64,000 nucleotides of DNA from CAWHMN01 sp051001135 (GTDB taxonomy: Bacteria > Acidobacteriota > Terriglobia > Terriglobales > Acidobacteriaceae). Below, piece by piece: positions 57,099-64,000 of the stretch; the stretch's first letter is position 1, and every line of letters starts with the position of its first letter. A program made the position numbers and the translations under genes. The DNA lies in assembly GCA_051001135.1 (NCBI GenBank), contig JBPCNO010000048.1, positions 22,515 to 86,514 on the forward strand, read 5' to 3'. Under the pieces are notes generated by a model. It saw nothing but the letters and a program-made list of their open reading frames with translations. It had not been told where the DNA came from and searched no databases.

Positions 57099-57572
57099 CT
57101 ACTCGAACCGCTGCGCATGCTGCGTAGATCGCGGATGCAGGTCGCGCAACGGGGCGAGCCGGGGTGGTGGGGGAAACAGGTCTTCCTTGAGCACCACGTA
57201 GCGCCGGATGTATTTGAGCGGCTCCGGGGCCGCAGCCATCTCGCGTAAATGGTAGCGCCACGAGTCCGCGCGGAGGGTACGTCGCGAGAAGGCCCTGCGA
57301 TGCACGGTGACGATGTTACCGTGGCGGTCTCGCCGGGAGTAGCTCACCGCGGGCACGAGAAGATTGGTCTGGACACCCGCCTTCCAGAAGTTGACGGCAA
57401 ACTCGTGCGAGAAGAGCAGCATGTAGTAGCGGCGCCGTTCTGCGAGCACATCGATCGCTTGGGCGAAGCCCTCCCACTCCGGATCGACATACGCCTTGAA
57501 CCAGGAACGGAACGGAAAACCGTTCGCGCGGGCCTGCAAGACAACGTGCTGGAGGATCTCGCGTCTGGTCAT
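57099..57572 (-). CDS. Hypothetical protein
   Basis: A 157-residue soluble protein from the ATG at 57572 (MTRREILQHVVLQARANGF; AGGTGAAG lies ahead). It contains WFKAYVDPEWEGFAQAIDVLAERRRYYMLLFSHEFA, split at DPEWEGF and RYYMLLF, then a C-terminal basic, Pro-rich end. I do not recognise a family, but the codon pattern and start support a gene. Confidence 0.6.
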   Translation of the reverse strand: MTRREILQHVVLQARANGFPFRSWFKAYVDPEWEGFAQAIDVLAERRRYYMLLFSHEFAVNFWKAGVQTNLLVPAVSYSRRDRHGNIVTVHRRAFSRRTLRADSWRYHLREMAAAPEPLKYIRRYVVLKEDLFPPPPRLAPLRDLHPRSTQHAQRFE

Positions 57573-57872
57573 GCTCGCTTCACCTGACACTGGAACGGTG
57601 GCACTAGCGAGTGCACTGCGTCAACAAGAACAGGTGAAGCACGCGAATCTTATTATTCCGCTCGGCGGGGCGTGCAGCAGGATCGAGGGCAGGGCTGCAG
57701 CAGGATGGCAGGGCTGCGGCAGGATGAAGGACAGGCCGGGCAGTGGCGGCGAGGGTTCACTCTGAGGTGTCGGGCGCGAGGGAGACGCGGCGTGGGCTAG
57801 GCTAAGGCTGGACTGAAAGCTGCGTGAGGCTCAAGACGAGGGCCGGGCGTCCAACCACTAACGGGGGAAGGC
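57573..57872. other. Intergenic region with an imperfect GCAGCAGGAT repeat
   Basis: Near 57674-57735 the sequence repeats GCAGCAGGAT / GCAGGGCT units three times with drift. No gene, promoter or hairpin is clear in the remaining sequence. Confidence 0.5.
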
Positions 57873-59162
57873 ATGCGGCAACGAGTCCACACGAGAGCAG
57901 CGGGAGCGGCGACGAAGGTATGTACAGAAAGGCATGTTGCCCGCATCGGGGTCACCGTTCTCTATTCAGTTCTCTCCTGCGCCGTCTGCTCCATGAGCGC
58001 GGGACAGAAGGTCGACGCCACGGAGGCGGTGGAAACGGCTCCGCTGAACCGGACGCCGGCGGTGCGCGAGGCCTTCAACCATTTCTACACACTGGATTAC
58101 GACGGAGCGCTGAGCCGCTTTCGGGCCGTCGAGGCCGCGCACCCGGAGGATCCGATCGCGGTCGATTACGTGCTGGACGCCACCGTCTTCCAGGCCCTCT
58201 ATAACCTCGACCTGCTGGATACGACGCTCTACGCACATGACGGCTTCCTGACAGGACGGCATCCGGTTACTGAGAACAAGGAGACCACCACCGAGGTGAA
58301 CGACCTTGCGGACAAGGCGGTCGCACTGGCGGAGACCCGGTTGAAGCAGGACCCGAAAGACGTGAATGCGCTCTTCGCGCGCGCCTGGGCCAGGAGCGTG
58401 CATGCGACCTACATTGCGCTGGTCGAACACAGCTATGTGGCAGCGCTGCGGCAGGCGTTGCAGGCGCGCGGCGACGACGACAAGGTGCTGGAGCTGGATC
58501 CGCGGTACGTGGACGCCGAACTGGTGGTGGGGGTGCATCAATACGTTGTCGGTTCGCTGCCTACGGCGTTCAAACTGGTGGCGGGCATTGCCGGTATTCA
58601 TGGAGACAAGGCCAAGGGCATCGCCATGCTGCGCGACGACGGGGAACGCGGGGTGATCACCTCAGTCCAGGCGCGGACGGCGTTGATGTTGTTTCTACGG
58701 CGCGAGGGGAAGTATGACCAGGCGGCGACAATTGCCGATTCGCTGAAGAGTCAATATCCGCATAACTTCCTCTTCTGGCTGGAAGAGGCGAACCTGCACA
58801 AGGACGCCGGCCAGGCCGACGACGCAATTGCCGCCTATAGGGCGCTGTTGGCTCAGGCCAGAAAGCCGGACTACTTTACGAACGCTCATCTGGAACTGGC
58901 GTGGTTCGGCCTGGCGGAGACGCTGCGGGGGCAGAAGCGGGAGAGCGAGGCGGCGGCGGCCTTTCAACAGGCGCTGGCGCAATCGACCATGGGTCCGGAC
59001 CTGCGGCGGCGGAGTGAGCTGAGCCTGGGCAGGGAGTACGATCTGCTGCACCAACGCGACAAGGCGGTAGCGGAGTACCAGGCAGTGGTGAGTGAAGGGG
59101 ATTCGTCGCAAGCGAACGAAGCCAAGCGGTATCTGAAGGCTCCGTATGACGGCGAGGCCTGA
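57873..59162 (+). CDS. TPR-repeat protein
   Basis: A 429-residue protein. A hydrophobic segment near residues 24-42 (IGVTVLYSVLSCAVCSMSA) is a probable signal peptide or anchor. Tetratricopeptide helices follow: VREAFNHFYTLDYDGALSRFRAVEAAHPEDP, later AALRQALQARGDDDKVLELDP, QADDAIAAYRALLAQARKP and RDKAVAEYQAVVSEG. TPRs hold protein partners; no enzyme domain is present. Similar exported TPR proteins are common in Acidobacteria. Confidence 0.8.
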   Translation: MRQRVHTRAAGAATKVCTERHVARIGVTVLYSVLSCAVCSMSAGQKVDATEAVETAPLNRTPAVREAFNHFYTLDYDGALSRFRAVEAAHPEDPIAVDYVLDATVFQALYNLDLLDTTLYAHDGFLTGRHPVTENKETTTEVNDLADKAVALAETRLKQDPKDVNALFARAWARSVHATYIALVEHSYVAALRQALQARGDDDKVLELDPRYVDAELVVGVHQYVVGSLPTAFKLVAGIAGIHGDKAKGIAMLRDDGERGVITSVQARTALMLFLRREGKYDQAATIADSLKSQYPHNFLFWLEEANLHKDAGQADDAIAAYRALLAQARKPDYFTNAHLELAWFGLAETLRGQKRESEAAAAFQQALAQSTMGPDLRRRSELSLGREYDLLHQRDKAVAEYQAVVSEGDSSQANEAKRYLKAPYDGEA

Positions 59163-59288
59163 GGCCGGCGCGGAGGCTTCCGCTCCGGGTGGATGGTTCA
59201 CACGCGGCCATGCGAAAATGAGCCCAAGCGGGATGCGGCGTGGACGGCGCGCTGTGTTGGGCGCATGGGATGCACGGAGGAGAGGACA

Positions 59289-59642
59289 ATGGCAAACTAC
59301 TGCAGCAGTTGCGGCAAGCCGATTGCGGTGGGCTCCCAGTGGTGCCCCAACTGCGGGCACTCTGTAGGCGGTGCATACTCAGGCTCGATCCCGGTACCGC
59401 CCTCGTTCGCGCAGCGAAAGCTGGTGCGGCCCCGCGCCGGCAGAAAGATAGCAGGAGTGTGCCAGGGCATCGCCAACATGTACGGCTGGGACGTGATGCT
59501 GGTCCGCGTGCTCTTCGTGGTGGGCGCGTTCTTCAGTCTGATTGGGCTGCTGGTGTATGTGATCCTCTGGGTGATTGCGCCGGAAGAGATGTATGCGCTG
59601 CCCCAGACCGCGAGCTACCCTCCTTCCGCGCCTCCGAGCTAA
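59289..59642 (+). CDS. Zinc-ribbon / PspC-domain membrane protein
   Basis: A 117-residue protein; the ATG at 59289 has GGAGAGG ahead. Residues 4-24 form a zinc ribbon (NYCSSCGKPIAVGSQWCPNCG: two CxxC pairs). From residue 42 on is the PspC domain: KLVRPRAGRKIAGVCQGIANMYGWDV and one long helix VRVLFVVGAFFSLIGLLVYVILWVIAPE. PspC proteins sense envelope stress; here without PspB or PspF nearby. Followed by an alpha/beta hydrolase gene 45 bases on. Confidence 0.88.
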   Translation: MANYCSSCGKPIAVGSQWCPNCGHSVGGAYSGSIPVPPSFAQRKLVRPRAGRKIAGVCQGIANMYGWDVMLVRVLFVVGAFFSLIGLLVYVILWVIAPEEMYALPQTASYPPSAPPS

Positions 59643-59687
59643 ACCAGCCGCCAAGTCAGAAATACTGCAGATCGGAAAGGCAGGCCC

Positions 59688-60524
59688 ATGCAGTTCATCT
59701 CGGACGGCGCAACGCTCTTCGCGCAACAGACCGGCGCCGGACCGGATGTCGTGCTGCTGCATCCCACGCCGGTGGACCATACATTCTGGCTGCCGGTGGC
59801 GTGGATGCTCGAGCCTGCCTACCGTGTGTGGATGCCCGACCTGCGCGGACATGGCAATTCGGAATTGACCACGTCCCAAGCGGACCTCGGCCCATCGCAA
59901 GCAAGCGCTGGGCGGCTGACCATCGAGCTGATGGCGCGCGATATCGTAGCCATGATGCGCGAGGCCCGCATCGAGCGTGCGCTCTTCGCGGGATGTTCTA
60001 TCGGCAGCTACCTGCTCTTCGAGCTTTGGCGGCAGATTCCGGAGCGTATTGAGGGCCTGGCGTTCTGTTGTGGCAAGCCGCAGGCCGACTCGCCGGATGC
60101 GCGCGCGCAACGGGCCAGGACGATTGAAGAGATCGAACGCCAGGGCACGAGCGCGTTCTTCGAGCGCATGCTGCAGACGCTGGTGGGTGAGCCCGCAGCC
60201 CGGAGCCGGCCGGCGATGCTCACCGAATTGCGCAGGATGATGGAGCGGATGCAGCCGGAGGCGGTGATAGCAACGCAGCGGGCGCTCGGGGAACGGCCGG
60301 ACTCAGTGCGCGCCGCGGCGACGATTCGTGTGCCGGCCATGGTGCTGGCGGGTGCGCTTGACCCCGCATCCACACCGGCGGAGATGAAGCAGTTGGCCGA
60401 TGTTCTTCCCAACGCGGAGTTCCATCTGCTGCAGGAGTTGGGGCACTACGCTCCGTACGAACGGCCGGACGTGGTGGGAACCTTGCTGCGACGCTTCTGC
60501 GACAGCGTTCCGCGATCACGATGA
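59688..60524 (+). CDS. Alpha/beta hydrolase
   Basis: A 278-residue hydrolase. DVVLLHPTPVDHTFWLPV is the oxyanion strand (HP for HG), VWMPDLRGHGNS follows, the nucleophile elbow is ALFAGCSIGSYLLFEL, an acid is in VLAGALDPASTP, and the catalytic His is in QELGHYAPYERPD. Cytoplasmic, no signal peptide. Close to lolO/haloperoxidase-like carboxylesterases; substrate unknown. lysA follows. Confidence 0.87.
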   Translation: MQFISDGATLFAQQTGAGPDVVLLHPTPVDHTFWLPVAWMLEPAYRVWMPDLRGHGNSELTTSQADLGPSQASAGRLTIELMARDIVAMMREARIERALFAGCSIGSYLLFELWRQIPERIEGLAFCCGKPQADSPDARAQRARTIEEIERQGTSAFFERMLQTLVGEPAARSRPAMLTELRRMMERMQPEAVIATQRALGERPDSVRAAATIRVPAMVLAGALDPASTPAEMKQLADVLPNAEFHLLQELGHYAPYERPDVVGTLLRRFCDSVPRSR

Positions 60525-60606
60525 TCGTCGAGAGCTTGAGTATGCAAAGATAAGGGCATCGTGCGGATTGTCGTGCGGATCATCTCGTGGAGCGGGAACT
60601 AGCGTA

Positions 60607-61968
60607 TTGGCCAAGCTGACTGAACCTTCCCGCCGGGCGCGGCCATTTCAATATGACGAAGCGGGAGCGCTGCGGTGCGATCGAGTTGAGATCGCGGGGC
60701 TGGCGAAGCGCTTCGGTACGCCGCTCTATGTTTACAGCGGTAGCCAGATTCGTTCTCGGCTGCAGCTCTTCCGCCGGCATTTCCGCGACCGCGACCACCT
60801 CGTTTGTTACGCGGTCAAGGCCAACTCCAACCTAAGCGTGTTGAAACTCGTCGCGGAGGAGGGCGCGGGGTTCGACATCGTCTCCGGCGGCGAGCTCGAA
60901 CGCGTGCTGCGCGTAGCCAAGAGCGCAGCGCGGCGCACTGTGTTCTCCGGAGTGGGAAAGACAGCGGAAGAGATGCGACTGGCGCTCGATGCCCGCATCC
61001 TGCTCTTCAATGTGGAGAGCGAGGCGGAGGTGGAGTTGCTGGAGGAGCAGGCGTCTCGCAGCAAACGCCGGGCGCGGATGGCGCTGCGCGTCAATCCCGA
61101 TGTCTTCGCGGAGACGCATCCCTACATCTCAACCGGCTTGCGCGAGCACAAGTTCGGTATCGATATCGATGCGGCCCGGGCGGTGTATCGCCGCGCAGCG
61201 AAGAGCAGGTGGCTGGAGCCCAGCGCAATCAGCGTGCACATCGGTTCGCAGATCCGCAGCGCGGAGCCGTTTCAAGCGGCCCTCGCCCGGGTGAGCGCGC
61301 TGGTGCGTGATCTGGCGGCGGACGGCATCGATCTTCGCGTTGTGGATGCAGGCGGTGGTCTCGGCATCGACTACCATGCGCCGCTCGAGGACGAAGAATC
61401 GGGGGCAGCCGCGCCCCATACGGACATCCTTGCTGCATTCACATTCAATGCGGAACAGGAGGTCGCCGCATACGCAGCGGCGCTGAAGGCCGGGCTGGCA
61501 GGGCTGAAGGTGAAGCTGCTGCTGGAGCCGGGGCGGTTTATGGTGGCGCAGGCGGGTGCTCTGGTCACGCGGGTACTGCACGCCAAGCGGAATGGAACGA
61601 AGCGCTTCCTGATCACTGACGCCGGCATGAACGATCTGCTGCGGCCATCCCTCTACGGCGCGCACCATGAGATCGTGCCGGTGCAACGAGCAGGCAGCGC
61701 GGCGGTGGAAGCGAGGCAGATGGTGGACGTGGTCGGGCCGGTATGCGAGACCGGTGATTTCTTCGCGCGCGATCGCATATTGCCGCAGCTCGCGCCAGGC
61801 GAACTGGTGGCGATTCTGGACGCAGGCGCGTACGGAATGTCGCTCGCGTCCAACTACAACACGCGAGGAGGAGGGGGCGGGGTACGGGTGGGGGGCGGGC
61901 GCGGGCGCATGGTGAGGCGACGCGGAGCGGCCGCGGACCAGTTGCGATTGGACGTGCTCGGCCGCTAG
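60607..61968 (+). CDS. lysA: Diaminopimelate decarboxylase
   Basis: PLP enzyme making lysine from meso-diaminopimelate. The open frame extends to 60400, but the TTG at 60607 (MAKLTEPSRRARPF) fits the family length of 453 residues. PLP-binding Lys is in VCYAVKANSNL, and EHKFGID, HIGSQIRS, VVDAGGGLGIDY, EPGRFMVAQAGAL and GPVCETGDFFARDR follow. The end departs from the family: after SNYNTR a Gly-rich run GGGGGVRVGGGRGRMV appears where PRxAEVLVDG is usual, encoded by very G-rich sequence; this may be real drift or a sequencing problem. Its stop overlaps the convergent DinB gene by four bases. Confidence 0.92.
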   Translation: MAKLTEPSRRARPFQYDEAGALRCDRVEIAGLAKRFGTPLYVYSGSQIRSRLQLFRRHFRDRDHLVCYAVKANSNLSVLKLVAEEGAGFDIVSGGELERVLRVAKSAARRTVFSGVGKTAEEMRLALDARILLFNVESEAEVELLEEQASRSKRRARMALRVNPDVFAETHPYISTGLREHKFGIDIDAARAVYRRAAKSRWLEPSAISVHIGSQIRSAEPFQAALARVSALVRDLAADGIDLRVVDAGGGLGIDYHAPLEDEESGAAAPHTDILAAFTFNAEQEVAAYAAALKAGLAGLKVKLLLEPGRFMVAQAGALVTRVLHAKRNGTKRFLITDAGMNDLLRPSLYGAHHEIVPVQRAGSAAVEARQMVDVVGPVCETGDFFARDRILPQLAPGELVAILDAGAYGMSLASNYNTRGGGGGVRVGGGRGRMVRRRGAAADQLRLDVLGR

Positions 61969-62462
61969 ACGCGCGAGCTACTTGTCCATGCGCCGAGCAG
62001 GCGGCGGAGCACGATGAACTCCCCCGTGTGATAGCTGGTGTGGTCCGCAGCCAGCAGCACTTCGCGCAGGAGCGTCTGGCCTTCCGCACCCCAGGGAATG
62101 GTCGAGTAGAGGTTGCTTGCCGGGTCCTGAATGAGCTTTTCGAAGGCCGCGAGATCTGCGTGGAGCGCTTTAACGGACTTGGACCAGGCATCGGCCGAAG
62201 CTGGCGCTACCTCTTTGGGCCAGTAGGAAGCCGGCCAGGGACGTTCCTTGTACTCGGAGTTTGTGGCGAAGTCGAGCAGATCGGCGAGGGTGATCCGCAT
62301 GTGCTCCAGCAATTGCCACGCCGAGTAGGGCAGGCCGGTCGGCCGGTCGCCGGCCTTTTCCACGGGAAAGCCGGCCAGGGCGGAACCGATGTCCGCATGC
62401 GCCTGCTTGCCCTTGAGTAGATTTACGAGTTGTTCACGAAGTACGCGGTCGTCAGATGCCAT
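61965..62462 (-). CDS. DinB-family protein (second paralogue)
   Basis: A 165-residue DinB-like protein; the ATG has AGGAG ahead. Metal His positions are in WQLLEHMRITLADLLDFA and LAADHTSYHTGEFIVLRRLLG (His-x3-His). It differs strongly from the DinB at 30064, so it is not a recent copy. The gene overlaps lysA tail-to-tail by four bases. Confidence 0.87.
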   Translation of the reverse strand: MASDDRVLREQLVNLLKGKQAHADIGSALAGFPVEKAGDRPTGLPYSAWQLLEHMRITLADLLDFATNSEYKERPWPASYWPKEVAPASADAWSKSVKALHADLAAFEKLIQDPASNLYSTIPWGAEGQTLLREVLLAADHTSYHTGEFIVLRRLLGAWTSSSRV

Positions 62463-62554
62463 CGTTTGCTCCTGTTAGCTGGGATGCAGAGACGGCGGTT
62501 TCGCTTGTCGCCGGACGGCCGAGCCCCAATTGCATGAAAGTCATGGGGGAATCA

Positions 62555-62947
62555 TCAACGCATCGCCTCGACCTGCTTTTCCTTCTGCTCGATCTCGACT
62601 CGCTCGTGTTTGATGTCGAGCCGTAGCCGGCCGAAGGCGCTCATGTACGCGTTCGCGACGAATACCAGGGCAAAGCCGCCGACCAGGTAGCCGCGCCAGT
62701 CCGGATAGAGCAGCTTGAAGCGGGTGACGATGAGGAAGAAGATCGTGACGTAGTGGCTGAAGCAGTATTCGCAGGTGAAGAGGTAGAAGAACTTGCGGTG
62801 CAGCAGACGGTTGCAGTCTTGGCTCCGGCGAGCGCACCATTCACGCGGTTCGCGGAAGACCTCTTCATGGGTCACGGTCCAGGCGATGCTGGCAATCGGA
62901 ACCGCCAGCAGCAGCAGGCTTCCGCACTGGTTGGCGAGAGAAGTCAT
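62555..62947 (-). CDS. Small membrane protein, unknown function
   Basis: A 130-residue protein from the ATG at 62947 with GGAG ahead (an ATG at 62962 is possible). Three hydrophobic segments: SLLLLAVPIASIAWTVT, YVTIFFLIVTRFKLLY and GYLVGGFALVFVANAYMSAF. A CEYCFSH motif between the first two could bind a metal. The C-terminus is a charged coiled coil (DIKHERVEIEQKEKQVEAMR). No family recognised. Confidence 0.65.
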   Translation of the reverse strand: MTSLANQCGSLLLLAVPIASIAWTVTHEEVFREPREWCARRSQDCNRLLHRKFFYLFTCEYCFSHYVTIFFLIVTRFKLLYPDWRGYLVGGFALVFVANAYMSAFGRLRLDIKHERVEIEQKEKQVEAMR

Positions 62948-63034
62948 TGCGGCCAGCTCCATGTGTGCAGTCGGATGCGAGTTTTCAAAAGCAGGCCGTC
63001 CAGTGAAACATCTGCGGCGACGTCCTTTGCCGCG

Positions 63035-64000
63035 CTATGCCTTCAGGAAAGGCAGCCGGAAGTGCAGCCGGCTGGCGCTGCGGGAGGCGGTTGTCGATGA
63101 CAGGGAGCGCAGTACGAGTGGATCCCGGGCCAACTGAATACACAGCAGCACATATACCGGATACTCATACCGCGTTTGAATGAACGGGCTGATGGCCGTC
63201 AGGATCAGGTAGAGAGCGATGAAATAGGGAATGGGCCGGGAGAGATCGAGGCGGCGTTTGAACAGGGCGGCCACGAACAAGACCAGCATGGCCAGTGTCT
63301 GAAGATGGATAATCACGTTGCTTTGGAGATCCGTGAAGTTGAGGCTGAGAAATTCGCTGCCAAGAAAATACGTAGGCACGAGCATGCGATTGAAGAGGTT
63401 CATCATGATCTTGGGCACGATCACCAGCGGCAAGCCGAAGTTGGCCTGGATGCTATCCATCCGGGAGATGAGGCCGGAGCTGTCGGCGATCGCCAGAATT
63501 CCGCTGATGTCGATGCCGGAAAAGCGAAGCGCCAGCGGGTACAGGATGGTCAGGAACCCAATGACGAACAGCAGCGCAGTCTTATGCCTCTTGCGAAAGG
63601 GCGAGAAGCGGTTTTCTAGAAAGAGATACAGAAGGATGACGGCGAGCTGCTCCCAGCGCGCCATGATGGAAAAGACTGCCGCGAGGGCGAAGAGCCAGTA
63701 GCGGCGCCGGCTGGCGTTCCAGGCGAAGAACGCTACCAGTCCCAGGGAGGCAAAGATCTCCTTGTTCAAGGTGACGATGCTGACCAGGCTCTGCGCATTC
63801 AACATGTACAGCAGCAGGAAATAGCGGCGGCGCACGCCGGGAATGCCGCCCGCCAGCCGCACCATCAACACCAGCAGGAAGCAGTTGAAGACGGCGACAA
63901 GGAAGGGCGTCCGCAGCGCCTTCGCGACCATCACCGGGCCGAACAGGTTGGCCGCGAAGCTGAGCAGGGTGCTTCCGGTGTAGGTTGATCCCCCCGGTAC
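63035..64000 (-). CDS. Polytopic membrane protein, N-terminus beyond the window
   Basis: The frame is open to the window edge (upstream residues read GSTYTGSTLLSFAANLFGP), so the start lies outside. At least eight hydrophobic helices are visible, with short loops carrying Arg (RRRYFLLL, ASRRRYW), and the block NRMLVPTYFLGSEFLSLNF. The pattern recalls O-antigen polymerase or EpsG-like membrane glycan enzymes, but no motif proves it. Ends in a basic tail. Confidence 0.6.
   Translation of the reverse strand, partial: VPGGSTYTGSTLLSFAANLFGPVMVAKALRTPFLVAVFNCFLLVLMVRLAGGIPGVRRRYFLLLYMLNAQSLVSIVTLNKEIFASLGLVAFFAWNASRRRYWLFALAAVFSIMARWEQLAVILLYLFLENRFSPFRKRHKTALLFVIGFLTILYPLALRFSGIDISGILAIADSSGLISRMDSIQANFGLPLVIVPKIMMNLFNRMLVPTYFLGSEFLSLNFTDLQSNVIIHLQTLAMLVLFVAALFKRRLDLSRPIPYFIALYLILTAISPFIQTRYEYPVYVLLCIQLARDPLVLRSLSSTTASRSASRLHFRLPFLKA

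Overview
The window is high-GC chromosomal DNA from a Gram-negative (diderm) bacterium. The best fit is an Acidobacteriota of the Terriglobia/Acidobacteriaceae type. This is inferred from gene content: lpxD for lipid A, a large Oar-like TonB-dependent receptor with an N-terminal carboxypeptidase-regulatory-like domain, DUF4097 beta-repeat and DUF4965-type secreted proteins, a diaminopimelate decarboxylase with a TTG start, and many GTG/TTG starts. No phylogenetic search was possible.

Layout. 1-3.0 kb (minus): a lipoprotein, a REC-PAS response regulator, lpxD and a small conserved protein. 3.0-7.3 kb: a CCA-adding/poly(A)-polymerase-type nucleotidyltransferase with a histone-H1-like tail, tRNA-Ser(CGA), and a PBP4-type D,D-carboxypeptidase. 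7.5-11.5 kb: a tight operon of TetR regulator, HlyD-type adaptor, ABC ATPase and ABC-2 permease with ATGA overlaps. 11.5-20.7 kb: two esterases, a Phd/PIN toxin-antitoxin pair, then a co-directional set of ATP-grasp enzyme, YbdK-type carboxylate-amine ligase, M29 aminopeptidase, a second ATP-grasp-like protein, a small HD hydrolase and queG. That set looks like an uncharacterised amide/peptide-forming pathway. 20.7-30.6 kb: cspA with a structured leader, an RsbU-like PP2C phosphatase, a secreted glutaminase-like enzyme, a YncE-like lipoprotein with aroF, a SnoaL-like protein, a Tat-exported ferritin-like protein and a DinB protein. 30.6-36.3 kb is the most accessory-looking part: an AT-richer orphan gene, ccmC-ccmD, small membrane proteins, an FkbM methyltransferase, a REP-associated transposase (RAYT) flanked by inverted REP elements, a decayed second RAYT fragment also flanked by REPs, and a frameshifted methyltransferase. 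36.5-38.8 kb: groES-groEL under a CIRCE-like operator. 39-43 kb: the TonB receptor and an MBL-fold hydrolase.

43.2-43.65 kb holds what I read as a rearranged ssrA (tmRNA) gene. The 3' half (T arm, G3-U-type acceptor, encoded CCA) lies upstream of the 5' half (GGGGCCG acceptor strand, TTTCGACGGG signature, tag reading frame). This is the strongest candidate for something unusual. 43.7-53.8 kb: DUF4097 protein, AsmA-like protein, acyltransferase, accA, CPBP-type membrane protein, STAS protein, a secreted conserved protein, a small zinc ribbon protein, pyrF and rlpA. 53.9-64 kb: thiD, an Mrr-type restriction endonuclease broken by an in-frame TGA, small hypotheticals, a TPR protein, a zinc-ribbon/PspC protein, an alpha/beta hydrolase, lysA, a second DinB protein and membrane proteins, the last running off the window.

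Dispersed REP palindromes (seven copies recognised) tie the RAYT locus to intergenic sites at 25.6, 46.6 and 47.8 kb. Several short tandem repeats (12-18 bp units) lie in intergenic gaps. No CRISPR array, rRNA, prophage or classical IS was seen.
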